DNA of 64,000 nt from Nocardia elegans NBRC 108235 (GCF_001612845.1 NZ_BDBF01000001.1:186001-250000); one strand, 5' to 3'; numbered from the stretch's first letter, positions 11,612 through 22,523 are shown. Notes: generated by a model not told the origin, from the letters alone. Made by a program: numbers and translations.

Positions 11612-12385
11612 ATGACGAACATTTCACTGTCCACCTCGGTCACCGGCAGCGGTCCAGCGGTCGTGCTCGCGCACGGCGCGGGCGGCGGAATCGAGGCCAA
11701 CTTCGGCTCCTTGATCCCGCTGCTCGCCGAGGGGCATACCGTAATCGGCTCCGACTACCCGGCCGATGACACCCGACTCACGCTCGACGGGCTGGCCGAC
11801 GCACTGGTCGAGGAGGCCGTATCGGCGGGCGCCCAGCGATTCCCGATCATCGGATTCTCGCTCGGCACCGCGGTGGCGGTGCGCGCCGCCGTGCGTCATC
11901 CCGATCGGGTCACCGGCTTGGTGCTCGCGGCCGGACTGGCCCGGGCCGACCATCGGGCCCGGCTCGTGCTGGATCTGTGGCGCGGCGCGCTCGCCGCCCG
12001 CGACCACGATGCGTTCGCGCGGGTGGTGCTGTTGTCCGGATACAGCGCCGCCTTCACCAATTCCCTACCGGACGAGGTGTATTCGCAGTACCTGGCCCAG
12101 ATCGCGGCCGATGTCCCGGGCGGGGCGGCGGCGCAGGCGGATCTGGTCGCCCGGGTGGACACCCGCGCCGATCTGCCTCGGGTCGCGGTGCCGACCCGGG
12201 TCATCGCCGCGACCGCGGATCTGCTGGTCGATCCCGCCAATTCGCGCGAGCTGGCGGCGGCCATTCCGGGCGCCGAATACGTCGAGGTAGCGGCGGGACA
12301 CGTGCTGATGCACGAGGCCCCGGAGGCGTGGCATCGCGCCGTCCTCGACTACTTCGCGGACAGCTCCCGAATCCACGCCGCCTGA
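11612..12385 (+). CDS. alpha/beta hydrolase
   Basis: Alpha/beta-fold hydrolase of about 257 residues. The oxyanion HGAGGG, the nucleophile elbow GFSLGT and the late catalytic His in AAGHVLMHEAPEAWH are present, with an Asp (ATADLLVDP) before it. An ATG at 11588 is in frame but falls inside the predicted MerR-controlled promoter, so I prefer 11612. The substrate is unknown. Control by the divergent MerR suggests a response to a small molecule or electrophile. Confidence 0.85.
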   Translation: MTNISLSTSVTGSGPAVVLAHGAGGGIEANFGSLIPLLAEGHTVIGSDYPADDTRLTLDGLADALVEEAVSAGAQRFPIIGFSLGTAVAVRAAVRHPDRVTGLVLAAGLARADHRARLVLDLWRGALAARDHDAFARVVLLSGYSAAFTNSLPDEVYSQYLAQIAADVPGGAAAQADLVARVDTRADLPRVAVPTRVIAATADLLVDPANSRELAAAIPGAEYVEVAAGHVLMHEAPEAWHRAVLDYFADSSRIHAA

Positions 12386-12450
12386 TCGGTTTCCGATCGG
12401 GGTGGACACCGTACGACGCCGCGGCGGTGACCGTTACCATCGGTTGCACT

Positions 12451-13641
12451 ATGGGCGAGGTTGCTGAGGTACACGGTGAGGTGGCGGCCGGTTTCGAGCC
12501 GGTCGCGGACGCGTTTCGACGCAACTTCGCCCGGTTCGGCGAGATCGGGGCGGCCGTGGCCGTCTACGACGGGGACCGGCCGGTGGTGGATCTGTGGGCG
12601 GGGTTCCGCGATCGCCGCAGACAGCTGCCGTGGGAGCGCGACACCATGGTTCCGGTGTTCTCCTCGACGAAGGGGATGACGGCATTCGCCGTGGCGAGTG
12701 CCGTCTCGCGCGGAGTCCTCGACTATCAGGCCCCGGTCGCGCAGTACTGGCCGGAATTCGCCGCACACGGCAAGGAATCGATCACCGTGCGGCAGCTGCT
12801 CGACCACCGCGCCGGTCTGCCGGTGCTGGATCGGGTGGTGCGGTTGTCCGATATGGCCGACCGGGATCGGCTCGCGGAGATCCTGGCCGACCAGAAACCA
12901 CTGTGGAGTCCGGGCACCCGGCAGGGTTATCACCCGATCACCGCCGGGCTGTACCTGGGCGAACTGCTCCGCCGCGTCGATCCGCGGCACCGCACCCTCG
13001 GCCGCATCTTCGCCGAGGACTTCGCCGGCCCGCTCGAGCTGGACTTCTTCATCGGATTGCCGGAGGAGCAATCCCTCGATCGCATCGCCACGCTCGCGTC
13101 CACCTCCGGCCTGGACGTGCTGCGGTACGAGCGAGACGTGCCGCTGCGCATCGCGATTCAGATGTTCCTGCGGCGCGGGCTCACCTATCGCGCCTTGAGC
13201 AGCCCCCGCACCGGCGCACCCGAACGTGCCACCCGCCGCGAATTCCTCGGTGTCGAGAGCCCGGCCGCGGGTGGGGTGGGCACGGCGCGTTCCTTGGCGC
13301 GGGTCTACGGCGCGGCGGCGGGACGCACCGGTGAATTGCCCATCGCACCGGGCATTCTGGATCGGCTGGCCACCGCCGACACCGTCGACGACGTGCCCGC
13401 CGACGATCTGGTGCTGCTCACCCGCAGCCGCTACCACCTGGGGTTCCGCAAATCCTGTGGCAGCTTCCGTTTCGGCAGCGACAGGCGCGCGTACGGCACC
13501 ACCGGTTACGGTGGCTCGTTCGGATTCGCCGATCCCGCAACGGGTTTGGGTTTCGGCTACGTGATGAACCGCCTCGGCACCGCCGTCCTCGACGATGCGC
13601 GCGCCCGCGCCGTGCGGGAGGCACTACTCCGCTGCGGCTGA
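12451..13641 (+). CDS. EstB-like serine hydrolase (beta-lactamase fold)
   Basis: Class C beta-lactamase-related esterase of 396 residues. FSSTKGM gives the S-x-x-K nucleophile and general base; GYHPITAGLYLGEL carries the second-motif Tyr in the form usual for this esterase branch; GGSFGFADPATGLGFGYVMN near the C-terminus is the conserved third region. The ATG at 12451 lies 9 bases after a TACCAT hexamer (12436-12441) and may be leaderless. In mycobacteria similar proteins are lipid esterases (LipD/LipE-like); the substrate here is not known. It does not look cotranscribed with the trpB gene 136 bases downstream. Confidence 0.88.
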   Translation: MGEVAEVHGEVAAGFEPVADAFRRNFARFGEIGAAVAVYDGDRPVVDLWAGFRDRRRQLPWERDTMVPVFSSTKGMTAFAVASAVSRGVLDYQAPVAQYWPEFAAHGKESITVRQLLDHRAGLPVLDRVVRLSDMADRDRLAEILADQKPLWSPGTRQGYHPITAGLYLGELLRRVDPRHRTLGRIFAEDFAGPLELDFFIGLPEEQSLDRIATLASTSGLDVLRYERDVPLRIAIQMFLRRGLTYRALSSPRTGAPERATRREFLGVESPAAGGVGTARSLARVYGAAAGRTGELPIAPGILDRLATADTVDDVPADDLVLLTRSRYHLGFRKSCGSFRFGSDRRAYGTTGYGGSFGFADPATGLGFGYVMNRLGTAVLDDARARAVREALLRCG

Positions 13642-13777
13642 TCACGCCACCGCGCCGACTTACCACCACTGACGATGACCTCTTCCGTGCTGTTAACTCA
13701 CTCTTTGCCGGCAGGTGACCGGGTGTGCGAGCGGATCGCACACACTGTCCGAGCCGGACGGCGAGGAGAAAGCGCGG

Positions 13778-15019
13778 ATGCGAATGGTGATCGGACACAG
13801 GCCAACCCACGCCACCACCCGGGACGGCATCCGGGACCCCGGTAGATTCGGCGCGTTCGGCGGCCGCTACGTTCCCGAAGGATTGATGGCGGCGCTCACC
13901 GACGTCGAGAACGCCCATCGAGCGGCCTGGGCGGATCCCGAATACCACGGCGAACTCGACCGGCTACTGCGGGAGCGAGTCGGCCGCCCGACCCTGCTGC
14001 ACGCGGCGCCGCGACTGGCCCGCGCGCTGAATGTCCCCGGAGTGCAGGTATTCCTGAAGCGCGAGGATATGACGCACACGGGTGCCCACAAGATCAACAA
14101 TGCCCTCGGGCAGGGGCTGCTGGCCGTGCGGATGGGCAAGACCCGCGTCATCGCCGAAACCGGGGCCGGGCAGCACGGCGTCGCGGTGGCGACCGTCTGC
14201 GCCATGCTCGGGCTGACGTGCGTGATCTACATGGGCGCCGACGATATGGCCCGCCAGCAGAGCAACGTCGTGCGGATGCGGCTGCTCGGCGCGGACGTGC
14301 GCGCCGTTCGTTCCGGTGATCGCCGATTGAAGGCCGCGGTGACCGAGGCGGTGCGAGATTGGGTGGCGCACACCGAAACCACGCATTTCCTGTTCGGCAC
14401 CGCCACCGGGCCCGCACCCTATCCACGGATGGTGCGTGACCATCAGAGCCGGATCGGCATCGAGTCCCGGGCACAGCTGCTGGCGGCGACGGGACGGCTG
14501 CCCGACCACGTCATCGCGTGCGTGGGCGGCGGCAGTAACGCGATCGGGATGTTCCATCCCTTCACCGGCGATGCGCAGGTGCGGCTGATCGGTGTGGAGG
14601 CCGGGGGCCGCGGCTTACACACCGGCGAGCACGCGGCCACACTCAGCGCGGGCACACCCGGTGAGATGGACGGCGCGTTCAGCTACGTCCTGCAGGACCA
14701 GGAGGGACAGATCGCGCGGACCCACAGCATCGCGGCCGGATTGGATTATCCGGGGGTGGGCCCGGAACTGAGCCATCTCAAAGACATCGGCCGCATCGAC
14801 CACGCCGTCGCGACCGATGCGGCGGCGCTGCGCGGACTGGATACGCTGTGCCGGACCGAGGGGATCATCACCGCGCTCGAATCCGCGCACGCCGTGGGAT
14901 ATCTGCTGGAGCTGGCCGAACAGGGCGGAATCGCCGAGGACGCGCTGATTCTGCTGTGCCTGTCCGGCCGCGGCGACAAGGATCTCGCCATCCTCGCCGA
15001 CCTGCTCGACGCCGGCTGA
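13778..15019 (+). CDS. trpB: tryptophan synthase beta chain (stand-alone copy)
   Basis: PLP enzyme that joins indole and serine to make tryptophan. The 413-residue protein contains the lysine that binds PLP at residue 105 (THTGAHKINNALGQ), the phosphate-binding loop CVGGGSNAIG and the long QDQEGQIARTHSIAAGLDYPGVGPE stretch of TrpB1-type chains. The ATG at 13778 follows GAGGAGAA by 8 bases. No trpA or other trp gene lies beside it, which is unusual for a TrpB1-type chain that normally needs TrpA for activation. No tryptophan leader peptide was found in the 136 bases upstream. It may be a second copy. Confidence 0.93.
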   Translation: MRMVIGHRPTHATTRDGIRDPGRFGAFGGRYVPEGLMAALTDVENAHRAAWADPEYHGELDRLLRERVGRPTLLHAAPRLARALNVPGVQVFLKREDMTHTGAHKINNALGQGLLAVRMGKTRVIAETGAGQHGVAVATVCAMLGLTCVIYMGADDMARQQSNVVRMRLLGADVRAVRSGDRRLKAAVTEAVRDWVAHTETTHFLFGTATGPAPYPRMVRDHQSRIGIESRAQLLAATGRLPDHVIACVGGGSNAIGMFHPFTGDAQVRLIGVEAGGRGLHTGEHAATLSAGTPGEMDGAFSYVLQDQEGQIARTHSIAAGLDYPGVGPELSHLKDIGRIDHAVATDAAALRGLDTLCRTEGIITALESAHAVGYLLELAEQGGIAEDALILLCLSGRGDKDLAILADLLDAG

Positions 15020-15032
15020 CGCCGCGCCCGGC

Positions 15033-16088
15033 TCATTCGCAGAGCCGGTTGGCCTTCTCGAACAGTTCCAGTGTGATGGCGTGCAGGAAATCGCCGGTCT
15101 GCTTGGGCGCCTTGCCGGCGCAGGCACGCGCGTGCGTGCCCTCGAGGACGATGCCGAGTTTGAAGCAGGCCAGCACCGTGTACCAGCCGGCATGACCGAG
15201 GTCGCGGTCGGAGAAGTTCGCGTAGTGGGCGATCATCTCCTCGGCGGTGGGCAGACCACCCGCGGCGCCGAGCTTGCCGACCAGGGCGGCGCCGGTGGTG
15301 CCGGGCTCGGGCCGGGTGGCGATCTGCCAGCCCAGATCCAGCAGCGGATCACCGATCGTCGACATTTCCCAGTCGACCATGGCGGCGACCTCGGGCCCGT
15401 CGTAGGAGAACATCATGTTGGCCAGGTGGCAGTCGCCGTGCAGGATGCCCGGCCGCCACTGTGCGGGCCGGTTGCGGTCGAGCCAGTCGCCGACCCGGTC
15501 CACCCCCGGGATCTGCGGGCCGGGATAGCCGTCGTTGCTGCTGTAGGACTCGAGTTCGCCGAGCCAGCGCGGCACCTGGCGTTCCAGGAAACCGTCCGGC
15601 TTGCCGTAATCGGCCAGCCCCAGCGCCTCGTAGTCGAGCGAACCGAGCCGGGCGATGGCCTCGACCGCCGACAGTCCCATCTGCCGCCGCACCTCGGGAT
15701 CGCCGGCGTGCAGGGCGGGCAACTCGTTCTGTGGGTTGAAGCCGGTGATCGGCTCCATCAGATAGAAGACCGCGCCGATCACCGATTCGTCGGCGCCCGC
15801 GGCGATCACCCGCGGGGCGCGCACGCCGGTGCCCGCCAGCGCGCCGAGCAGGCGGGATTCGCGGCGGATCACGTCGTTGCTCTTGGGACGCAGATGTTTC
15901 GGCCCGCGGCGCAGCACGAATTCGCGGCCACCCCGGCGGAACCGCAGCATGATGTTCTGGGTGCCGCCGCCGAGCGAGGTCACATCCTCGAAGTCGCCAC
16001 CGGGCAGTCCCTGCTCATCCATCCACTCTCCGACGGCCGCGAAATCGACGACCTCGCGCTCGACCTCGGCCGGTTGCACCACAGACAT
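15033..16088 (-). CDS. aminoglycoside-phosphotransferase-fold kinase (ACAD10-like)
   Basis: Small-molecule kinase fold, 351 residues. The nucleotide-binding part starts with SLGGGTQNIMLRF and FVLRRGP; the catalytic loop is HGDCHLANMMF (H-x-D, then Asn) and the metal-binding Asp is in MVDWEMSTIGDP. In actinobacteria such proteins often accompany acyl-CoA dehydrogenases and phosphorylate hydroxyacyl groups, but no such partner is adjacent here, so the substrate is open. Start MSVVQP at 16088; an ATG at 16097 is possible. It is convergent with trpB and divergent from the aminodeoxychorismate synthase. Confidence 0.85.
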   Translation of the reverse strand: MSVVQPAEVEREVVDFAAVGEWMDEQGLPGGDFEDVTSLGGGTQNIMLRFRRGGREFVLRRGPKHLRPKSNDVIRRESRLLGALAGTGVRAPRVIAAGADESVIGAVFYLMEPITGFNPQNELPALHAGDPEVRRQMGLSAVEAIARLGSLDYEALGLADYGKPDGFLERQVPRWLGELESYSSNDGYPGPQIPGVDRVGDWLDRNRPAQWRPGILHGDCHLANMMFSYDGPEVAAMVDWEMSTIGDPLLDLGWQIATRPEPGTTGAALVGKLGAAGGLPTAEEMIAHYANFSDRDLGHAGWYTVLACFKLGIVLEGTHARACAGKAPKQTGDFLHAITLELFEKANRLCE

Positions 16089-16153
16089 GCCCCACATTGT
16101 GCACCACCACGACCGGTCAACTGAAGGCATATGCCCTCACTGCGGGGTCCGAG

Positions 16154-18463
<2,310 letters not shown>

Positions 18464-18484
<21 letters not shown>

Positions 18485-18937
18485 CTTCGGCTCCGGTTGC
18501 GGTGGTTCCGCCTCGCGGCCGGTGAGGCGGCCCAGCATCGAGATGCCCGGCAGTTTCGACAGCCGGTTGAACACATCCTCGCCCAGCGCGATCACGGCCT
18601 CGAGCCGCGGCAGCAGCCGGTCGTAGGCCGCGAAGGCCGGATCGGCCAGCGCCAGGGTCCGGTCGAGGCGGTCGATGGTGGAATTGAGCCGGTCGATGGC
18701 GATCGCCAGATTCTCGATCAGATCCGGAAGTTGCGCGGCCAACTGTACGGAAGCGGGCGGGAGCCGCACCGCGGTGCCGAAGGCGGTACCGGCGGTGACC
18801 TGCGCGGCATCGATGGCCTGGCCCGCGGCGGTCTGCGCGGCCTGCGCGGCGGCCTGGGCGGCGGCGAGGATTTCCGTCGCACCCGGCACCCGCGCGCCGC
18901 TGGGCTTACGCCCGGAGTCACCCTTCGGGTTCGTCAT
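18464..18937 (-). CDS. Ala/Gln-rich helical protein, unknown function
   Basis: Protein of about 157 residues starting at the ATG at 18937 (MTNPKGDSGRK). The first half is a long Ala/Gln-rich segment (AAAQAAAQAAQTAAGQ), the second half has heptad-like Leu/Ile patterns (LIENLAIAIDRLNSTIDRLDRTL) suggesting a coiled coil, and the C-terminus is a basic tail (PEPKSRRRGK). It has no signal peptide and no recognised domain. Its last 21 bases overlap pabAB tail to tail, and its 5' end is divergent from the TerD-HNH gene. Confidence 0.65.
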
Positions 18938-19020
18938 GGTTCCACTGTGCCGCACCCGGACAGTCACGAAAAGCTCCGCGCCGACCGCGCGATTCGTGTC
19001 GGGGCGGCCTGGCATAGTTC

Positions 19021-20664
19021 GTGACGATGACAACCATGCGCCCCACCCTCGACGGCGACGCCACGCCAGTACCGACTTCGCTTCTGTCGGTATTGGTTTC
19101 GTGGCGTTCGACGGCGTCGCTGGACGCGCATGCCGTCCTGCTGACCGCCGGCGGGCGGGTCCGCTCGGCCCGCGACGTGGTGTATTTCAACGCGCCGCGT
19201 CACCCCTCCCAGGCGGTGACCGTCGATCAGGATCCCCAGCCGGGCACCGCGCGGCTGTCGGTCTCGCTGCCCCGGACGGAGGCCGAGATCGTCCGCATCC
19301 TGATCACGGGGTCCGGCGCCGAGGAGCCGCTGGCCGCCCTACCCGGCCTCGCGGTTTCGGTCGAGGACGCCGAGGGCCTGGTGGCGCGTGCCGACGTCGC
19401 CGCGGAGCCGGGTGCGTGGGCCGCGGTGTTCGGAGAGTTCCGCCGGGCCGAGGACCGATGGTGGTTCGTGCGCGGCGGACCGCAGCACGCCGGCGCGGCG
19501 GAGTTGTTCACGACATTCGGCGCAGCCGTCTCGGAGTCGGCGCAGCACCGGTCGCAGCGAATATCGTTGCACCGCACCACTTTCTCCACACCCATGCCCC
19601 CGCCGCCGGACGTGCGCCCCGATTGGCATCCCGACCCCGTGGACGCGACGTCACTGCGCTGGTGGGACGGCTCCCGGTGGACCGAACAGACCGGTGCACG
19701 CCCGCCCGCCGACCCACGCGCCTGTCCCCGGTGCGGGCGGCGGCGGGGCTGGCGACTGCTCGGCGCCGCGCCCTGCCGCGCGTGTGCCGCGCAGGTCGAG
19801 GACTACCTGTCCGGCTGGCGCACCCGGGCGCTGCGCGTCCTGACCACCACCGGACCGAGCGGACCCGACTGGGACGAGCTGTGGACGCGGATCCGGCATG
19901 AGCGCATCGACCCCGATACCGCCCGCGCGGCCCTGCGCGGACCCGCCGTCGCCCATCTCGAGCGCATCGCGGCCTTCGCACTCGCCGACGGCACGATCGG
20001 TGGCGCCGAGCTGGAACGATTCGACGCGACGGTCGCCGCGCTCGGGGTGCGCGACGCGGCCGTGGACGAGTTGCGCCGCAGCCTGCGGCGGCTGCGCATC
20101 CTGTCCCGGCTGCGCGGGGGCGAGCTCCCGGTGGTCGCGGTACCCGATCTGCATCTGGATCCGCAGGAACGCGTCCACCTCGATACCGCCGCCACGCGCA
20201 TCCGCCGGTCGGGCCGCGGCGCGCAGACGTCACCGGGACGGTTGATCTGCTCGAACCGGAAGTTACGCTTCATCGGTCCCGACGCGGGTATCGAAATACC
20301 CTGGGCCCGAGCGGTTTCCGTAGCAGCCACCGAGACGGGCGTGACGGTGGCGGCGACCTCGGCACGCGGCGGGGCCGAATTCGATGTCGACGAACCGGAA
20401 TTGGTGGCCGCGATCGTGGAAGGCGCCCTGCGCGTGGCGAAACGGCTCACGGTCGCGCCGGGCCGACGCGACAGCCGGTCCATCGCACCCGATATCAAGG
20501 CGGAAGTGTGGCATCGCGACGGCGGCCGGTGCGTGGAATGCGGCGCCACCCACTACCTCGAATTCGACCACATCATTCCGCTCAGCCGCGGCGGCGCGAC
20601 CAGTGCGGCGAATCTGCAGATCCTCTGCCGCGGCTGCAACCGCGACAAGGGCGACCACATCTGA
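19021..20664 (+). CDS. multidomain TerD/DUF2510/zinc ribbon/TerB-like/HNH protein
   Basis: Large 547-residue protein whose parts are rarely seen together. Residues about 20-185 look like a TerD-type calcium/stress domain; 200-222 is a DUF2510 Trp motif (DWHPDP, LRWWDGSRWT); 235-255 is a four-Cys zinc ribbon (C235, C238, C252, C255); 305-365 resembles TerB (AFALADGTIGGAELERFD); 405-440 resembles a bacterial PH/GRAM strand set (GRLICSNRKLRFIG, EIPWARAVSV); 500-547 is an intact HNH nuclease with C504, C507, H517, N531, C536 and C539. Start GTG 19021 or ATG 19027, probably leaderless after CATAGT. I infer a stress-linked nuclease, related to the Ter-associated nucleases described by comparative genomics. 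Confidence 0.8.
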   Translation: MTMTTMRPTLDGDATPVPTSLLSVLVSWRSTASLDAHAVLLTAGGRVRSARDVVYFNAPRHPSQAVTVDQDPQPGTARLSVSLPRTEAEIVRILITGSGAEEPLAALPGLAVSVEDAEGLVARADVAAEPGAWAAVFGEFRRAEDRWWFVRGGPQHAGAAELFTTFGAAVSESAQHRSQRISLHRTTFSTPMPPPPDVRPDWHPDPVDATSLRWWDGSRWTEQTGARPPADPRACPRCGRRRGWRLLGAAPCRACAAQVEDYLSGWRTRALRVLTTTGPSGPDWDELWTRIRHERIDPDTARAALRGPAVAHLERIAAFALADGTIGGAELERFDATVAALGVRDAAVDELRRSLRRLRILSRLRGGELPVVAVPDLHLDPQERVHLDTAATRIRRSGRGAQTSPGRLICSNRKLRFIGPDAGIEIPWARAVSVAATETGVTVAATSARGGAEFDVDEPELVAAIVEGALRVAKRLTVAPGRRDSRSIAPDIKAEVWHRDGGRCVECGATHYLEFDHIIPLSRGGATSAANLQILCRGCNRDKGDHI

Positions 20665-20671
20665 GCCGTCG

Positions 20672-21043
20672 TCAGCCCGCCTCTCCGGCGATCTCGAATC
20701 CGGCCTCGGTCAATGCATCGGTAGCGGCGGCGCTGCGCGATTCGGGCACCAGGACCAGATCCGCATGGTAGGTCGAGGCAACGAAGACGGGAATGCCGTG
20801 CTGCGCCAGGGGTTCCAGAATCGCGGTCAGCGCACCGGAGGTGTCCAGTTCGCGGGGCGTGGCGGCGTACAGGCCGAGCCAGCACGACTCCCGCTCCCAC
20901 GGCGGGGCCTCGCGCACGACCGTCAGCCCCTCCGGCGCCCGGACCAGCGCCACCCATTCGTCGTCCTCCGGAAAGGTCGCGGAGGGGATGTGGTCGACGC
21001 TGAATCGGGACGGCACGATGTGCAAGCGCTGGGATTTCGCCAT
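20672..21043 (-). CDS. ACT-domain protein
   Basis: Small protein of 123 residues with an ACT-like fold: FSVDHIPSATFPEDDEWVALVRAPEGLTVV, then GLYAATPRELDTSGALTAILEPLAQHGIPVFVASTYHADLVLVPE, which is the beta-alpha-beta pattern of small amino-acid-binding regulators. It is the last gene of the leftward operon starting at 22443; 20 bases separate it from the methyltransferase. The start ATG at 21043 has no strong ribosome site, in keeping with translational coupling. The ligand is unknown. Confidence 0.78.
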   Translation of the reverse strand: MAKSQRLHIVPSRFSVDHIPSATFPEDDEWVALVRAPEGLTVVREAPPWERESCWLGLYAATPRELDTSGALTAILEPLAQHGIPVFVASTYHADLVLVPESRSAAATDALTEAGFEIAGEAG

Positions 21044-21063
21044 CGGCTCATCGTAGGCGGGGC

Positions 21064-21936
21064 TCAGGTCGTCGCCACCAGCAACTCCTCGCCGTTGGAG
21101 GTGCGCAGCCCGTCCGGCCGCCCGGCGAAGTAGCGCGCGTTGAGTTCGTCCGCCGAAACGTGATGCGCCGCCGTGAAACCGGCCTCCCGGGCCATGGCGA
21201 CGATCTGCTCCGGGGCATAGAAGCTGCGGAATGGCGTGCCGGAGGCGGCCGCGCCGGATTCCGCGAACTCCCGGCTCGTTCGGTCCTGTTCGTCGAGCAG
21301 TTCCAGTGGCGGCATGAAGGACATGACGACCGTGGAACCGGGCGCCGATCGTGCCAGCAGCGACAGGGTCTCGCGATTGGCCTCGTCGGTGAGATACATG
21401 CTCACCCCCAGCGAAGCGACGATCGCGGGCCGGGACGGATCGAAGCCGGCCGCGGTCAGTCGCTCCCACCACGAATCCTTCTCGAAATCCACGGGGACCG
21501 AACGCAACCACTCCGGGAGGCTGTACCCGGTCTCGGCCAGACGCTGCCGCTTCCAGGCCTGCGTCTGCGGCTGATCGACCTCGAAAATCCGGAAACGAGC
21601 GGCGATTTCGGGGTTACGCTGCGGGAACGTCTCCAGTCCGGCGCCCAGCAGTACGTATTGGCCGACCCGCCCGGCCTGTTCGGTGAGCAGATCCTCCACG
21701 AATCGCGACCGCGCCACGATGCTCGCCCGGAAGCGGCTGGTGCCCACGGGATCCATATCGCCGCGCTCGCGCCAGCCCTCCGGCGGATCGGCCAGACGCA
21801 GGCCGATCTCGTCGTCGAGCACATGCGGCGGCGGGTCGAGCCGAACGTGCAGCGCGCGCCACAGCGCAACCCGCACGGCGGTCTGATCGGGCACGGCGGT
21901 CTGCTCGGGCGCCGCACCGGTCCGGGTATCGCTCAT
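21064..21936 (-). CDS. SAM-dependent methyltransferase (leucine carboxyl methyltransferase family)
   Basis: Class I methyltransferase of 290 residues in the PPM/LCM family common in mycobacteria and nocardiae. The SAM-binding loop is YVLLGAGLETFPQR, followed by the family's FEVDQPQTQAWKRQRL and a middle acidic motif (VPVDFEKDSWWERL); the RASIVARSRFVEDLL stretch before the loop is also characteristic. Its start ATG overlaps the stop of the VOC gene by four bases (ATGA), so the two are translationally coupled. Family members mostly O-methylate carboxyl or phenol groups of polyketides and unknown substrates; this one's target is not known. Confidence 0.88.
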   Translation of the reverse strand: MSDTRTGAAPEQTAVPDQTAVRVALWRALHVRLDPPPHVLDDEIGLRLADPPEGWRERGDMDPVGTSRFRASIVARSRFVEDLLTEQAGRVGQYVLLGAGLETFPQRNPEIAARFRIFEVDQPQTQAWKRQRLAETGYSLPEWLRSVPVDFEKDSWWERLTAAGFDPSRPAIVASLGVSMYLTDEANRETLSLLARSAPGSTVVMSFMPPLELLDEQDRTSREFAESGAAASGTPFRSFYAPEQIVAMAREAGFTAAHHVSADELNARYFAGRPDGLRTSNGEELLVATT

Positions 21937-22274
21937 CGGTCACCACCGGGAGCCTGCAGCGTCCACACTCGCCCGTCGGGATCACGCACCGTCATCTCGC
22001 GGGTTCCGTAATGGGTGTCGGCGAACGGCGAGACCACCTCGACCGGCGCCGGAAAGTCCTGCTCCGCTTCCACTTTCAGCACGACCTGCATTCCCGGTTC
22101 GCGATCCGCCGGCACCTCGGCGATGAACAGATACGGACCGTCCCCGTTGCGGAGCTGTCCGGAATTGTGGTCGGTGGCGAATTCCAGTTCGAAGCCCAGC
22201 TGCTGGAAGAACTTCGCCGCTTTCCCCCAGTTGTGGGTCTCCAGAAAAATCGCCTCGACACCTCTGGCGGCCAT
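21933..22274 (-). CDS. VOC (glyoxalase/bleomycin resistance) family protein
   Basis: Single-domain vicinal-oxygen-chelate protein of about 113 residues, starting at the ATG at 22274 just 1 base after the RHH stop. The paired beta-alpha-beta-beta-beta modules are visible (EAIFLETHNWGKAAKFFQQLGFELEF and ...FADTHYGTREMTVRDPDGRVWTLQAP). Metal ligands are not certain: a His (T-H-N), a Glu (FIAEV), another His (DTHYG) and the final Glu of TREMTV are candidates. It is the second gene of the RHH operon. It could bind the same small molecule as its methyltransferase neighbour or give resistance to it. Confidence 0.82.
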   Translation of the reverse strand: MAARGVEAIFLETHNWGKAAKFFQQLGFELEFATDHNSGQLRNGDGPYLFIAEVPADREPGMQVVLKVEAEQDFPAPVEVVSPFADTHYGTREMTVRDPDGRVWTLQAPGGDR

Positions 22275-22275
22275 C

Positions 22276-22443
22276 TCACTTCTCCTTCTCACGCGTCGGT
22301 GGTTCGGCGCCGAGATACGCCCGCAGCGCCTCGGCCACCAACGCCGACAGCGACATCTCCGATTCGACCGCCCGGTATTTGACCTGCTTGATCAGCTCCA
22401 CCGGGAGATACACGTTGAACTGCTTGACTTCCTCGGCGCCCAC
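22276..22443 (-). CDS. ribbon-helix-helix DNA-binding protein (CopG-like)
   Basis: Small regulator of 55 residues, GTG start at 22443: [20 protein letters not shown] then [29 protein letters not shown]. The beta strand (KQFNVYLP), helix A and helix B with the turn ([18 protein letters not shown]) fit the ribbon-helix-helix fold. A perfect 20-bp palindrome lies 17 bases upstream and is probably its own operator. It heads the RHH-VOC-methyltransferase-ACT operon; the AGAAGGAG near its 3' end is the ribosome site of the VOC gene. Its small size and autoregulation resemble antitoxins, but no toxin-like gene follows. Confidence 0.82.
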   Translation of the reverse strand: MGAEEVKQFNVYLPVELIKQVKYRAVESEMSLSALVAEALRAYLGAEPPTREKEK

Positions 22444-22460
22444 GAGAGAACACTAACATG

Positions 22461-22480
22461 CTAGCAATCTAGATTGCTAG
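22461..22480. promoter_or_regulatory. perfect palindrome, probable RHH operator
   Basis: CTAGCAATCT followed at once by its exact complement AGATTGCTAG: a 20-bp perfect palindrome, AT-rich against the GC-rich background, with CTAG repeated every 8 bases (three times). It sits 17 bases from the RHH start, where a promoter would be, so autoregulation is likely. Confidence 0.8.
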
Positions 22481-22523
22481 ATCTACCCGCCTGCGAAAGT
22501 CACGGAGTGATCTTCCGAACCGG

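Noticed and set aside
13642..13777. Tryptophan leader peptide/attenuator before trpB
   Set aside because: No short frame with consecutive Trp codons and no paired terminator could be found.
16097..16153. Extended start of the aminodeoxychorismate synthase
   Set aside because: No ribosome site; overlaps the divergent promoter region.
22276..22480. Toxin-antitoxin reading of the RHH gene
   Set aside because: The next genes are VOC, methyltransferase and ACT; none looks like a RelE, PIN or MazF toxin.
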